NCBI RefSeq assembly: GCF_900111445.1
Contig: NZ_FOHE01000009.1
Location: 104,231 to 168,230, forward strand
Source of the DNA: Oceanobacillus limi
GTDB taxonomy: Bacteria; Bacillota; Bacilli; Bacillales; Amphibacillaceae
Direction of reading: 5' to 3'
DNA: 64,000 bases
This document shows positions 21,578 through 30,750 of this stretch, in pieces; the stretch's first letter is position 1, and every line of letters starts with the position of its first letter. Made by a program: the position numbers and the translations under genes. The notes beneath the pieces are model-generated. The model saw nothing but the letters and a program-made list of their open reading frames with translations. It did not search any database and was not told where the DNA came from.

Positions 21578-21980
21578 TGAAGCAATTGAATGCCTGAAAG
21601 AAAACGGCTATAAAACTACCGGGAAGCGAAAGGATATATTAACCTACTTTAATGAAGTGGATGGATATCGTACGGCAAAGGATCTAATTCAACATCTTGA
21701 AGAAACGTATGATGGTATTAGCTTTGATACGGTGTACCGTAACTTACATCTTTATAATGAAGTAGGTATTTTGGAAACGACGGAATTAAATGGGGAAAAA
21801 CATTTCCGTATGAATTGCACCCATCATCATCACCATCATTTCATATGTAAAGATTGCGGAAAAACGAAAGAAATCGAAGTTTGCCCAATGAATGAAGTGA
21901 AAAAGTCATTAAAAAACTATATGATAGAAGATCATAAATTTGAAATCTATGGTCTTTGTCCTAAGTGTCAAACCGCATGA
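21567..21980 (+). CDS. zur: Zur, Fur-family zinc-responsive repressor
   Basis: The product has 137 residues. An N-terminal winged helix is followed by the metal-sensing HHHHHHFICKDCGKTKEIEVCP region and a second Cys pair CPKC at the C-terminus, giving the structural CxxC...CxxC zinc site. The placement inside a zinc transporter operon behind Zur boxes supports Zur over Fur or PerR. The start overlaps znuB, so it is coupled and autoregulated. Confidence 0.92.
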   Translation: MNIDEAIECLKENGYKTTGKRKDILTYFNEVDGYRTAKDLIQHLEETYDGISFDTVYRNLHLYNEVGILETTELNGEKHFRMNCTHHHHHHFICKDCGKTKEIEVCPMNEVKKSLKNYMIEDHKFEIYGLCPKCQTA

Positions 21981-22366
21981 ATGCAAAAACAATTGTTGCA
22001 GTTGGATTAGGTGGAACGATTGGTGCTATATCCAGATATGGTATTGCACTAGCTATACCTCTAGAAAAAGCCACCTTCCCATATGCTACATTAATAGCTA
22101 ATTTGATTGGCTGTTTATTATTAAGTTACGTATTAAACCGGTCAGTTATTAAGGAAAAGATCGGCAACACAACCTTTACAGCCTTAACAACAGGTGTGAT
22201 TGGTTCTTTCACAACATTTTCTACGTTCGCTGTAGAAACCGTCACTTTATTCCAAACTAATATCATATTATCTTCCATTTATGTATTCAGCAATATGCTT
22301 GGGGGATTATTGTTTTGCTTCCTTGGATATAAAGTTGCTTCGATACAAAGGAGGGCAACTGTATGA
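21977..22366 (+). CDS. crcB: CrcB/Fluc fluoride channel subunit 1
   Basis: The product has about 129 residues, four hydrophobic segments and the Fluc motifs GGTIGAISRYG, NLIGCLLLSYV and GSFTTFSTFAVE. Fluc channels export fluoride passively as dual-topology dimers; firmicutes often use two paralogues. ATGA overlaps the zur stop, and no clear SD is present, so translation probably depends on zur coupling. An in-frame GTG at 21965 is an alternative start. No fluoride riboswitch was found. Confidence 0.9.
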   Translation: MNAKTIVAVGLGGTIGAISRYGIALAIPLEKATFPYATLIANLIGCLLLSYVLNRSVIKEKIGNTTFTALTTGVIGSFTTFSTFAVETVTLFQTNIILSSIYVFSNMLGGLLFCFLGYKVASIQRRATV

Positions 22367-22713
22367 GTTTTTTATTGGTTGCAATTGGTGGATTTTGGGG
22401 CAGCATCGCACGGTACTCTATTTCTGTAAAAACCAATAAACATTTTATTGGCACATGGGTAGCCAATATTACTGGATCAATGATTCTAGCATTTCTTTTT
22501 CATTTTTATCTTATAGGTGCAATTTCAAATGCTTTATGGCTTCTAGCTGGTGTTGGCTTTTGTGGAGCCTATACCACCTTTTCTACATTTGGTAATGAAA
22601 CAATCCAACTCGTTACAGCGAAAAATTACAAAAAAGCAATTTCCTATGTCGTAAGTTCTGTAGTCCTATCCATCACAGTTGTGGGGCTTATTTTAACCCT
22701 TTTAGGAAATTAA
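22363..22713 (+). CDS. crcB: CrcB/Fluc fluoride channel subunit 2
   Basis: The product has 116 residues. It has the same four-helix fold with GGFWGSIARYS, NITGSMILAFLF and GAYTTFSTFGNE. It overlaps the first crcB by 4 nt (ATGA) with AGGAGGG as SD, consistent with a heteromeric pair. Its 3' end overlaps the end of convergent gdnD by 12 nt. Confidence 0.9.
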   Translation: MSFLLVAIGGFWGSIARYSISVKTNKHFIGTWVANITGSMILAFLFHFYLIGAISNALWLLAGVGFCGAYTTFSTFGNETIQLVTAKNYKKAISYVVSSVVLSITVVGLILTLLGN

Positions 22714-22730
22714 CTTTAAGCCCACAGCTG
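22678..22730. terminator. Possible bidirectional terminator inside overlapping gene ends
   Basis: TTGTGGGGCTTA and TAAGCCCACAG form an imperfect hairpin spanning the convergent 3' ends of crcB2 and gdnD. T-runs are short, so efficiency is uncertain. Confidence 0.4.
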
Positions 22731-23016
22731 CTGACAATATCATTCCCATAAATAGAATACGACGCCAATCTTTTGATTCACCATAAACAAACATTCCAAT
22801 TAATGTACTACCTACTGTTCCAAGTCCCGTCCATATGGCATATGCCGTGCTCATCGGGATCGTTTGCATTGCAATAGATAAAAAAATAAAACTAACTGCA
22901 AATCCTCCAAGCAAGCTCCCAATGGAAAGCATATCCTTTTTCTTCGTTACCATGTTGATCCCAATAACGCCAATTACTTCACCAATACCGGCTATGAGTA
23001 AATAAATCCATTCCAT
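22702..23016 (-). CDS. gdnD: GdnD (YkkD-like), SMR guanidine exporter subunit
   Basis: The product has 104 residues and is a four-helix SMR protein. The membrane-embedded Glu is near residue 13 (AGIGEVIGV), and PMSTAYAIWTGLGTVGS is the Gdx-type loop. The reading frame extends upstream, but the true start is the ATG at 23016, which overlaps the gdnC stop by one base (TAATG) with GAGGGG upstream. It pairs with GdnC to export guanidinium, judging by the riboswitch class in front. Confidence 0.92.
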   Translation of the reverse strand: MEWIYLLIAGIGEVIGVIGINMVTKKKDMLSIGSLLGGFAVSFIFLSIAMQTIPMSTAYAIWTGLGTVGSTLIGMFVYGESKDWRRILFMGMILSAAVGLKLIS

Positions 23017-23351
23017 TATGAACGCCCCTCCTCTGTATCTGGTGTTATCGATTTTAGTCCCATTACACCGATTAACAAGACAATTATTAAGCAAAATTTC
23101 CCCATATGAAAGGATTCTCCAAATAAAAACATATCCAACACTACAGTACCAGCCGTACCCATTCCAGTAAACACTACATATGCTGTCCCAACAGGCAAAC
23201 ATTTTGTAGCACTTAGTAAAAGATGCATACATAGATAAATGGCAATACCTGTTAACCCCCAAGTCCACCAATTATAAGCATGCTTTAAACCAACAACCCA
23301 ACCAATTTCAAATAACCCTGCAATAAATACATATAACCAGCTTCGATTCAT
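23016..23351 (-). CDS. gdnC: GdnC (YkkC-like), SMR guanidine exporter subunit
   Basis: The product has 111 residues and is a four-helix SMR protein with the essential Glu near residue 16 (GLFEIGWVVGLKHA) and LPVGTAYVVFTGMGTAGT. It closely resembles B. subtilis YkkC, including the charged C-terminal tail. The SD AAGGAG precedes ATG 23351. It is the first gene after a guanidine-I riboswitch. Confidence 0.92.
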   Translation of the reverse strand: MNRSWLYVFIAGLFEIGWVVGLKHAYNWWTWGLTGIAIYLCMHLLLSATKCLPVGTAYVVFTGMGTAGTVVLDMFLFGESFHMGKFCLIIVLLIGVMGLKSITPDTEEGRS

Positions 23352-23383
23352 AGTATCATTCTCCTTGCTTCTGGACTCAATGA

Positions 23384-23497
23384 AAATACCCGAGAAATAT
23401 CGACGTAACGTAGATATCTCCCGGGCTTTTCCCCCTCCGTGTACACTTTCGTGCGTTTTCTCTCGGACCTGACCACCATTAGGTGCGGAACCCTAGA
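23384..23497 (-). promoter_or_regulatory. Guanidine-I (ykkC) riboswitch controlling gdnCD
   Basis: The minus strand shows the ykkC-class signatures: CTAGGGTTCCGC at the 5' end, GGTCAGGTCCGAGAG, and AAAAGCCCGGGAGA at the 3' end. A strong hairpin (GAGATATCTACG / CGTCGATATTTCTC) follows as the expression platform. The class turns on exporters when guanidinium binds. It is 33 nt from the gdnC start. Confidence 0.93.
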
Positions 23498-23503
23498 AAA
23501 CTT

Positions 23504-24682
23504 TTAACTATTAAAGTGATTTTCTATTTGTTCTAAGCTTTGTTTCAATTGCACAATTTCTTTTTCGTTAACCTCCATACAACCATAGCGTACTTTTTGA
23601 TATACGTAAAGGTCAACGGAATAACCAATTCGACTTAACCATTCCTCTATTGTTTCGAATGGGTGTCTCCCTTTTCCATGTTTGGCTGCCAAATGCTCAA
23701 AGCGGTATATCATTTTCCGAACGGGATGATCAATTTTCTTCATCCGTTTACGATATAATCTTCTTTCGTGTGACTTATAACGAGTAAGCTTTTCCTCCGT
23801 TTTATGATAATCAACCTTCTTCTCTTCCTCTGGTTCTTTAAATGTAAAACGTGACTTAATGAAAAGCACGAGCATAATGAGAACCAGGCAAATAATTATA
23901 CCTGTAATAATGATATAGATTGATCCAAATAGAGAAACCTCATTAAAAATAGATTCCCCTAATTCAGCTTCCTCCATCGTATCCAATTGCTGTTCATTGT
24001 CACTATATTCTACAAAATCACCTAGTTCAATATCAGGAACGACTTCTGATGCCAAGCTTGTTACCATCTCAATAAAACCGTTTGTAATTACCTGATAGCT
24101 CCGAATAAATAGCGTTCTTATCTCATCAGAGAATAGATAAATAAGGGTTGTTATTGCAAGGAAAAAACCAAGAAATCCCCCCCAGAATTGACGGTTAAAA
24201 TCTTTTTTATCTCCTTTTCCAATCTTGGCTGCATGGCTACTTATATTACCGATCATAACAATTAAAAGCTGCACAAACACGAGCATCAATGCTTGGCCGT
24301 CTCGAACAAATATCATAATACCTGTTCCCAACAAAATGGACATAATGATATATAAATTTTCACGATTTATGTGCATTTCACTTCGAATGGCAATATATCT
24401 CCAAGTTAATAAACCAGCAAAAGCAAGACTTAAGCCAATTGGGTAGCCAATTGTATAAAAGACAATAAAGATGATTGGTGCCGTTAGGATATAGGGTAGT
24501 TGCTTCCACTTCAACCAAGCATAGCTTGAAAAAACAATAGCTATTCCAATGACGATACCTAGGTAAACCCAGTAAGGAGTGACTTGATAATGAAAATACA
24601 TTACAGGTAAAATAAATAAAAAGGTTAAAATTGCCTCGCTCAAGAAATGGTAAGCATGTGTAATAATAAAATTTTTATTCAT
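23504..24682 (-). CDS. Membrane protein with C-terminal DUF4129 domain, no transglutaminase core
   Basis: The product has about 392 residues. Six or more N-terminal hydrophobic segments (to about 180) are followed by an extracytoplasmic acidic stretch, another membrane segment near 250-275, a basic linker, and a C-terminal DUF4129-like block (RFEHLAAKHGKGRHPFETIEEW). The B. subtilis counterpart YebA carries a transglutaminase domain and is nearly twice as long; here that domain is missing. ATG 24682 follows AAGGTGA. It is the last gene of the MoxR-DUF58-DUF4129 cluster. Confidence 0.75.
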   Translation of the reverse strand: MNKNFIITHAYHFLSEAILTFLFILPVMYFHYQVTPYWVYLGIVIGIAIVFSSYAWLKWKQLPYILTAPIIFIVFYTIGYPIGLSLAFAGLLTWRYIAIRSEMHINRENLYIIMSILLGTGIMIFVRDGQALMLVFVQLLIVMIGNISSHAAKIGKGDKKDFNRQFWGGFLGFFLAITTLIYLFSDEIRTLFIRSYQVITNGFIEMVTSLASEVVPDIELGDFVEYSDNEQQLDTMEEAELGESIFNEVSLFGSIYIIITGIIICLVLIMLVLFIKSRFTFKEPEEEKKVDYHKTEEKLTRYKSHERRLYRKRMKKIDHPVRKMIYRFEHLAAKHGKGRHPFETIEEWLSRIGYSVDLYVYQKVRYGCMEVNEKEIVQLKQSLEQIENHFNS

Positions 24683-24739
24683 CACGGTCACCTTACCCTT
24701 AACCGTTTTTGGTTAGAGTACGTACCTAGCTGAAAAAAA

Positions 24740-25957
24740 TTATGTAGCATTCGTATAGGTCTCCTTTCGTATTGGCCTAACAACTGCCCCTTCCTCTGTT
24801 CCCGTAACTTGAAATACGGTATTTTGCACTTGCTTCCATGTCTGAATCGTTTCCAATGCACCTGTAGGCACTTCTCCAATAATAATAATTGTTTTTGGAT
24901 TAATAAATTGTTTTCCTAAGCGATGTAACAATTGGTTGAATGGCATAATCATCGATTGTTTATGAACTCTCGCTAGCATTTCTAATGCATGACCATAATG
25001 GCTTTTCCCTTCTCCCTCAGGTAATTGAATGTATGGAATTTTCCCAGGCTTTCTTGCATTTACATAAATTTCGTACGGAACTCCCGTTTTTGTCGCAAAT
25101 TCACTTAGGTAGGCAGTATAACTTAATAAATTTTCCAAGTTTTTATTATAGCGATACTTATTAGGACCTTTTTCTGTACTTAAATTAACAATAAACACAT
25201 ACGACATATCAACTACCCGTTCATAAATGTTTGTTTGTAAAGACTGGGATTTTACAGAAGCATTCCAGTTAATCCGGTGAAAAGGATCACTAAAACTATA
25301 ATCTCTTGTTCCTCGTGGACTTTGAATATCTTCAAATGGAGAAAAATTTGCACGGCCATCGCCTGGAATCATATGGAAAATTGCTTCTGCACCTTCGACC
25401 GGAAGTAACTTAGGATAAACAATAAATTCTGTGCGAAAAAACTTCCGATACCCCAATGTTACCAAATTAAAATTTAATAAATGAGGAAACGTATACTCAA
25501 TATTATTTACTTTAGAAACACCGCGTTGTTCCGCTATTACAGGAAATTCGATCGTAGTATTTCTTTTTTGTAGTACGGATAAGGGAAGTTTTAATTGTTT
25601 CCAATATTCTTCTTGTTCATCCACTAGCGTATACGCTTTTACAGATGGGCCGATTTGGACTTTAAACATCCCATTAACAATGGGAAACAATGAATAATTC
25701 CGTAATTCAAACTTTAGATTTGCTTCCTCCCCCGGAAAAAGTTTAATACTTTGTTCTTTACTTTCCAATTCTAGCTTCTGCCCAATTCCACGATCATACA
25801 CCTTATACACGATCAGATAGGATAAGAAAATGCCCACACCAACAAATGCAATTGGAGCCCGAAATATAACACCAATTAAGAAAAACAGAACCAATGCGAT
25901 TAAAACATAATCAAAGCTTTTCGAATGTTCAAGGCCAACCTCTTTTTTCCACATCAT
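24740..25957 (-). CDS. DUF58 domain-containing protein (YeaD-like)
   Basis: The product has 405 residues. Two N-terminal hydrophobic segments (about 15-55) are followed by a beta-rich region and the DUF58 block with SPRGTRDYSFSDPFHRINWNAS near 225-250, a vWA-like fold. Proteins of this type act with MoxR ATPases in envelope or stress-related complexes; the substrate is unknown. The ATG overlaps the MoxR stop by 3 to 4 nt. Confidence 0.85.
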   Translation of the reverse strand: MMWKKEVGLEHSKSFDYVLIALVLFFLIGVIFRAPIAFVGVGIFLSYLIVYKVYDRGIGQKLELESKEQSIKLFPGEEANLKFELRNYSLFPIVNGMFKVQIGPSVKAYTLVDEQEEYWKQLKLPLSVLQKRNTTIEFPVIAEQRGVSKVNNIEYTFPHLLNFNLVTLGYRKFFRTEFIVYPKLLPVEGAEAIFHMIPGDGRANFSPFEDIQSPRGTRDYSFSDPFHRINWNASVKSQSLQTNIYERVVDMSYVFIVNLSTEKGPNKYRYNKNLENLLSYTAYLSEFATKTGVPYEIYVNARKPGKIPYIQLPEGEGKSHYGHALEMLARVHKQSMIMPFNQLLHRLGKQFINPKTIIIIGEVPTGALETIQTWKQVQNTVFQVTGTEEGAVVRPIRKETYTNAT

Positions 25958-26898
25958 TCGCTAATAGCCCCTTCTTCCACCGGGACAGGAACTGCTTGTA
26001 TAATCTCATCAACTACTTGTTGAGTCGTCTTCTTAATGGAGCCTTCCATAGATAATATTAAACGATGTTCGAATACATAAGGCACCAACTTTTTAATATC
26101 TTCTGGTGTAACAAAATCTCTATTTGCTAAAAACGCTCTTGCTTGTGCTGCACGCATTATTGCTAACATCCCTCTAGGGCTAACTCCTAGCTCTACTTCA
26201 TGATGTTCTCTAGATTCATGGATTAACCCTAATAAATAATCGGAAACTACATCAGAAATTGTAATGTGCTTGATTTGTTCTTGATAGGATTGAATATCCT
26301 CAATCGTTAAGGAAGCTTGAATCGATTCATATGGATCGTTCGTACGATAGGCCGTCAATATTTGCTTTTCTTCTAAAATATCCGGATAACCTAAATCAAT
26401 CTTAAATAAAAACCTGTCTAACTGTGCCTCTGGAAGTGGAAATGTCCCATAATTACTTTCTACTGGGTTTTGCGTTGCTAACACAATAAATGGGGAAGGT
26501 ACTTGAACTGTTTCTCCATCAATTGTGGATTGGTATTCCTCCATGACTTCTAGCAGACTGGACTGCGTCTTTGGAGTGGCACGATTGATTTCATCAGCGA
26601 GCAATACATTGGAAACCACCGGACCAATTCTTAGCTCAAACTCTTGAGTCTTTGGATTAAAAAAACGAATCCCAGTAACGTCACTAGGTAATACATCCGG
26701 GGTAAACTGCACTCGGTTAAAATCACCATCCATGACCTTTGCAAAGCTCTTTGCCAATTTTGTTTTCCCTGTTCCTGGAACACTCTCTAGTAATACATGT
26801 CCCTCTGCTAAAAGAGCAACAAATAGTAAGTCAACAACTTCTTCCTTTCCATAGATGACATGATTTAATGAATCCTTTGCCTGTTTAATTTTCTCCAT
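25954..26898 (-). CDS. MoxR-family AAA ATPase (YeaC-like)
   Basis: The product has about 314 residues. Walker A is SVPGTGKTK, Walker B LADEINRA, sensor 1 ATQNPVE, and PLPEAQLDRF and the sensor 2 GVSPRGM arginine are intact. MoxR proteins act as chaperone-like ATPases for vWA partners such as the adjacent DUF58 protein. I choose the ATG at 26898, 7 nt after GGGGGT, over one at 26913. It is the first gene of the three-gene operon. Confidence 0.9.
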   Translation of the reverse strand: MEKIKQAKDSLNHVIYGKEEVVDLLFVALLAEGHVLLESVPGTGKTKLAKSFAKVMDGDFNRVQFTPDVLPSDVTGIRFFNPKTQEFELRIGPVVSNVLLADEINRATPKTQSSLLEVMEEYQSTIDGETVQVPSPFIVLATQNPVESNYGTFPLPEAQLDRFLFKIDLGYPDILEEKQILTAYRTNDPYESIQASLTIEDIQSYQEQIKHITISDVVSDYLLGLIHESREHHEVELGVSPRGMLAIMRAAQARAFLANRDFVTPEDIKKLVPYVFEHRLILSMEGSIKKTTQQVVDEIIQAVPVPVEEGAISE

Positions 26899-26980
26899 CT
26901 TTAGAACCCCCATGGCTTATATTTACAAAAAATAGATAATTCATTTAATTGGAACACTTTTCCATACGATCATAAACTTA

Positions 26981-28198
26981 TTAAGTTTCACGAAAATATA
27001 ATTTTTTTGACGGGGAATAAACAATAACAGTAACGATTATTGCTATCATAAGCATCCCAATTGCTAATATACTAATAGTCACTCTTAATGGGATAATATC
27101 TGCAATAGCTCCTACTAGGACAACAAAAACAATCTGTACCAAGCTTTGAATAAGTTGGAACATACTAGTGACCCTTCCCATTATTTTGGTAGATACATTA
27201 TTTTGATAAAACGTTGTAATTCCAGCATTTAGAAAGGCATTAAAGAAACCAAGGATGACAAAACCTATCGTTATTGATAAAAAGGACCAAGACGAAGCAT
27301 ATATAACATAACCCACAGCTTCCATACATATACCAATAGCAATCATTAATCGTAGTGACAATTGATTAGAAAAAATGGAAACAAAGATCCCACCAATGAT
27401 TGCCCCAACTCCCGTAATACTTATTAGCAAGCTATAGTCCACCTCAGATAACCCTACCACTCGCTGGGTAAAAACAACCTCCTGTGCATCCATTGCAAAA
27501 CTAAATATAATGCTTGCTACATAGGCACCATATACGATACCAATATACTTTTGGGCCATTAAAAACTGAAAAACAATATTCCAATCAGCTTTTAATTGTT
27601 TAAATGATAATTTTGGTGCATGCTGTTGATCGATCTCCTCTTTCTCTGGTAAAAAGTATAATAGAATTGCTGAAACCAAGAAGGAAGCAGCATTCATAAA
27701 AATAGCAGTGTCTATAGATCCAAGTAAAATAAGTGCTCCACCAACTGCAGGTCCAACGATAAATGCCCCTGACATTGTTATCGATTGAATCGAATTATAG
27801 CGTTTTCTCCTATTTTTTGGAACAAGCTGGGTAATATATGTCATCGAAGAAGGGACAAAAAACGCCTTCGCTGTACTTATTCCAATCAATACAGTATAAA
27901 TGAGCCAAATATTTGGTAGAAAGGGAATGAAAAAAACGAGTACTGCTCGGACTATATCTGTCCCAATCATTACTTTTCGTTTACTCCGGTAATCAATATA
28001 ACTCCCTGTCCAGAATTTAGTAAGCACATTGACTATTGGACCTATCACCCATAAAGCTGCAACTGCAGCAGCAGATCCAGTCATTTGATAAATTAATAAG
28101 TTAATGGCAACTAGATATATAAAATCACCGAGTCCTGAAATACCAATTGATGTTAATAGAATAATAGGTTGCTTCCATGCACCGAACGAATTTTCCAT
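26981..28198 (-). CDS. MFS transporter
   Basis: The product has 405 residues and 12 predicted hydrophobic segments. A loop 2-3 motif DYRSKRKVMIGTDIVRA resembles the MFS motif A (DxxxRR) and suggests an efflux-type carrier related to the EntS/drug efflux group. Substrate not inferable. It follows the MoxR operon in the same direction, with a GGGGAG SD. Gap 28199-28490 upstream shows no gene. Confidence 0.8.
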   Translation of the reverse strand: MENSFGAWKQPIILLTSIGISGLGDFIYLVAINLLIYQMTGSAAAVAALWVIGPIVNVLTKFWTGSYIDYRSKRKVMIGTDIVRAVLVFFIPFLPNIWLIYTVLIGISTAKAFFVPSSMTYITQLVPKNRRKRYNSIQSITMSGAFIVGPAVGGALILLGSIDTAIFMNAASFLVSAILLYFLPEKEEIDQQHAPKLSFKQLKADWNIVFQFLMAQKYIGIVYGAYVASIIFSFAMDAQEVVFTQRVVGLSEVDYSLLISITGVGAIIGGIFVSIFSNQLSLRLMIAIGICMEAVGYVIYASSWSFLSITIGFVILGFFNAFLNAGITTFYQNNVSTKIMGRVTSMFQLIQSLVQIVFVVLVGAIADIIPLRVTISILAIGMLMIAIIVTVIVYSPSKKLYFRET

Positions 28199-28496
28199 AG
28201 ACTCTCCCCTAATTTATCTTCAATTTTCAAAATACTCTTCTATTTTAATCCTTTTCTTACGAGATTTACAAATTTAAGCAATACGTTAAATTAGCAAATT
28301 TACGATTAGTAGAGATTCATCAGTCATAAATTGATTAACTTTATCTACAGTTGATGTCACTCTATAGCGCATCACTTCCTCGTACTTCTTGAGTGGTACA
28401 TGTTATTCGTTATTTGTTCAATAATTTATATGTATTTATATAGTGGTAGGCACATACGATGGTAGGGAGTTTAACTTGGACAAGGTGGCAAAATAA

Positions 28497-29087
28497 TTGA
28501 TAAAAAAAACAATGGCTATATTCATTGGAAGCGTTTTATTAGCACTAGGAATTAATTTGTTTGTTATCCCTAACCATTTACTTGATGGTGGAATTATTGG
28601 ATTAGGCCTACTTGGCAAATACGTCTTTGGTTTAAAGCCCGGATTGACCATTATTTATTTAAGTATTCCATTATATATCATTGCTTTCATTTACAATCGT
28701 TCCTATTTTTATAATGGAGTGCATGGTCTATTCGTTTCTTCCTTTTTAATTGATCTTTTTAACCCATTATCCTCTTGGGATGCTCCACCAATACTTATAA
28801 GCTCTATTTTAGCTGGAGTAATAATTGGTTTCGGCATAGGAATACTGCTATCTGCAAATATTAGCTCTGGTGCAAGTGACTTATTTGCATTAATGTTATC
28901 GACGATATTGAACATCAATGCAGGAATTATTATTTTCTTTTTTGACTGCATCGTTTTATTATTAGGTTCATTTGTTGTACAAGAGGTTACGATTTTTTAC
29001 TCCGCCATAATGGTCACAATGGTAGGTGTAACTACATCTGCAATCCTAAGAATTTTTCGTAAAGAACGACATACGATTTATTTTTAA
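28497..29087 (+). CDS. YitT/YczE-family membrane protein
   Basis: The product has 196 residues with five hydrophobic segments and the family signature NLFVIPNHLLDGGIIGLGLL. YitT-family proteins usually carry a C-terminal DUF2179; it is absent here, so this is the short form. The start is a TTG at 28497, about 8 nt after AAGGTGG. Function unknown. A bidirectional terminator follows. Confidence 0.75.
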   Translation: MIKKTMAIFIGSVLLALGINLFVIPNHLLDGGIIGLGLLGKYVFGLKPGLTIIYLSIPLYIIAFIYNRSYFYNGVHGLFVSSFLIDLFNPLSSWDAPPILISSILAGVIIGFGIGILLSANISSGASDLFALMLSTILNINAGIIIFFFDCIVLLLGSFVVQEVTIFYSAIMVTMVGVTTSAILRIFRKERHTIYF

Positions 29088-29093
29088 TAAAAA

Positions 29094-29132
29094 AAAGCTG
29101 TCCCTAAGGACTTAACTTATGGGACAGCTTTA
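29094..29132. terminator. Bidirectional terminator between the YitT-like and BCCT genes
   Basis: The stem AAAGCTGTCCC / GGGACAGCTTT with an internal 15-nt loop is preceded by a run of A and followed by a T-rich stretch. It serves the convergent genes on both sides. Confidence 0.85.
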
Positions 29133-29137
29133 TATCA

Positions 29138-30637
29138 TCAACTATCTTTTTTACTCTGATAATCTTTTTTAAGCATTCTCATAAAGGAAACGACGATCAA
29201 AACGAGTATGACAGTAAATGGTAATGCTGATATTAAGGATGCTGTTTGTAACGCATTCAATCCACCTGCTAAAAGTAATACTACTGCAATTGCTGTAATT
29301 AAAACCCCCCATATCATCTTTACATATAATGCAGGGTTTAAACTACCCTTTGATGTCATGCTCCCCAATATATACGTTGCAGAATCGGCTGAAGTAACTA
29401 AGAAAGTAAAAATAAGTAGAATCGCTAGTAATGACATGACATTAGATAAAGGGAGATTCCCAAATGTCTCAAATAAGGCAACTGCAACATCTGCATTCAC
29501 AGCTTCAGCTATAGTTGTTCCATTATTAAGGTCACTGTACAATGCAGTCCCTCCAAATGCCGCTATCCATAAACAAGCAATAACAGGCGGAACAATTAAT
29601 ACTCCCATAACAAATTCACGAATTGTTCTTCCTCGAGACACACGTGCAACAAATGCCCCAACAAAGGGAGACCACGCAATAGCCCAAGCCCAATAGAAGA
29701 TGGTCCAATCTCTCACCCATGTACCTCCTTGATACGGGGTTAAGCGCATGCTATATTCAACAAAATTTGTTAAATAATCCCCTAAACCAAGTACAAAAGA
29801 GTTTAATATAAATACAGTTGGACCGGTGATAAATACAAATAACAATAAAACAATACACAAGCCTAAGTTTACATTACTTAACCATTTGATGCCCCGATTT
29901 AAGCCTGTACTAGATGATAATAAGTAAAGCACTAAAATAACACCAGCTATCGCAACTTGCATCCACACCGTATTAGGGAAATTAAATACATTTTTTAATC
30001 CTCCATTCATTTGCATTATTCCAAGCCCTAATGAAGTAGCAACCCCCATAACGGTTGCAATAACAGCTAACGAATCAATCGTAATTCCTAGACTTTTATT
30101 TTTTCCTACAACAGGTTGTATAGATGTGGAGATAAGACCATTATTATCTTTCCGAAATTGTAAATAAGCAATAATTAACCCAACAACAGCAAAAACAGAC
30201 CATTGACTAACCCCCCAGTGAAAAAAGGAGTATCCCATAGCTATTCTTGCAGCCTCTTCTGTTTGACCTTCAAGTCCATCAAATGGCGTGATGAAAAAAT
30301 GACTCATTGGTTCTGCTACACCCCAAAATACTAAACCAGAACCAAACCCTGCAGAAAAGAGCATTCCAACCCAAGTAAAGAACGGATACTCCGGCCTAGA
30401 CTTTGGAGGACCAAGACGTATTTTTCCATACTTGCTTATAGAAATAGTAATTAAAAATAAAACAAATACAAAAACAGCTAATAGATAAAACCAACCAAAA
30501 TTTCTTGTCGTAATGTTAAACAGTGCCTCTGCAACGTCCCCAAATTGTTCTGGTAGAGCAGCACCAATAATAACAAGTAATAAGATAATAATCGCTGATA
30601 TATAAAATACTGGATTTCTATATGTATGCTTTTTCAT
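29138..30637 (-). CDS. BCCT-family glycine betaine/choline/carnitine transporter (OpuD-like)
   Basis: The product has 499 residues with 12 hydrophobic segments and BCCT signatures GFGSGLVFWGVAEP, FFHWGVSQW and WTIFYWAWAIAWSPFVGAF, including the Trp/Tyr-rich quaternary-amine site. It probably imports glycine betaine or a related osmolyte with Na+. The true start is ATG 30637 with GGAAGGAC upstream; the open frame extends to 30730 without a start signal. Orphan gene. Confidence 0.88.
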   Translation of the reverse strand: MKKHTYRNPVFYISAIIILLLVIIGAALPEQFGDVAEALFNITTRNFGWFYLLAVFVFVLFLITISISKYGKIRLGPPKSRPEYPFFTWVGMLFSAGFGSGLVFWGVAEPMSHFFITPFDGLEGQTEEAARIAMGYSFFHWGVSQWSVFAVVGLIIAYLQFRKDNNGLISTSIQPVVGKNKSLGITIDSLAVIATVMGVATSLGLGIMQMNGGLKNVFNFPNTVWMQVAIAGVILVLYLLSSSTGLNRGIKWLSNVNLGLCIVLLLFVFITGPTVFILNSFVLGLGDYLTNFVEYSMRLTPYQGGTWVRDWTIFYWAWAIAWSPFVGAFVARVSRGRTIREFVMGVLIVPPVIACLWIAAFGGTALYSDLNNGTTIAEAVNADVAVALFETFGNLPLSNVMSLLAILLIFTFLVTSADSATYILGSMTSKGSLNPALYVKMIWGVLITAIAVVLLLAGGLNALQTASLISALPFTVILVLIVVSFMRMLKKDYQSKKDS

Positions 30638-30707
30638 TTTATTCGTCCTTCCTGTGATGTAATAGTAATCAATAGCAGCGAATGGATTGTCACTACCAAC
30701 GATTGTT

Positions 30708-30747
30708 CCCCTAATAAAGTAATTCTTCAAATATTAGGGGGTTTTTT
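30708..30747 (+). terminator. Terminator-like hairpin on the + strand with no plus-strand gene in front
   Basis: CCCCTAATA / TATTAGGGG with a 15-nt loop is followed by six T on the plus strand. The only DNA upstream is the 5' region of the minus-strand BCCT gene. The hairpin directly abuts repeat B2, so it may belong to the repeat or end an antisense/small RNA. Confidence 0.5.
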
Positions 30748-30750
30748 CAG

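Noticed and set aside
23017..23271. Longer gdnD frame starting at 23271
   Set aside because: It overlaps gdnC entirely; the protein family starts at ATG 23016 with proper SD.
30638..30730. Longer BCCT transporter start at 30730
   Set aside because: No SD, and the extra 31 residues are unlike the family N-terminus; ATG 30637 has a good SD.
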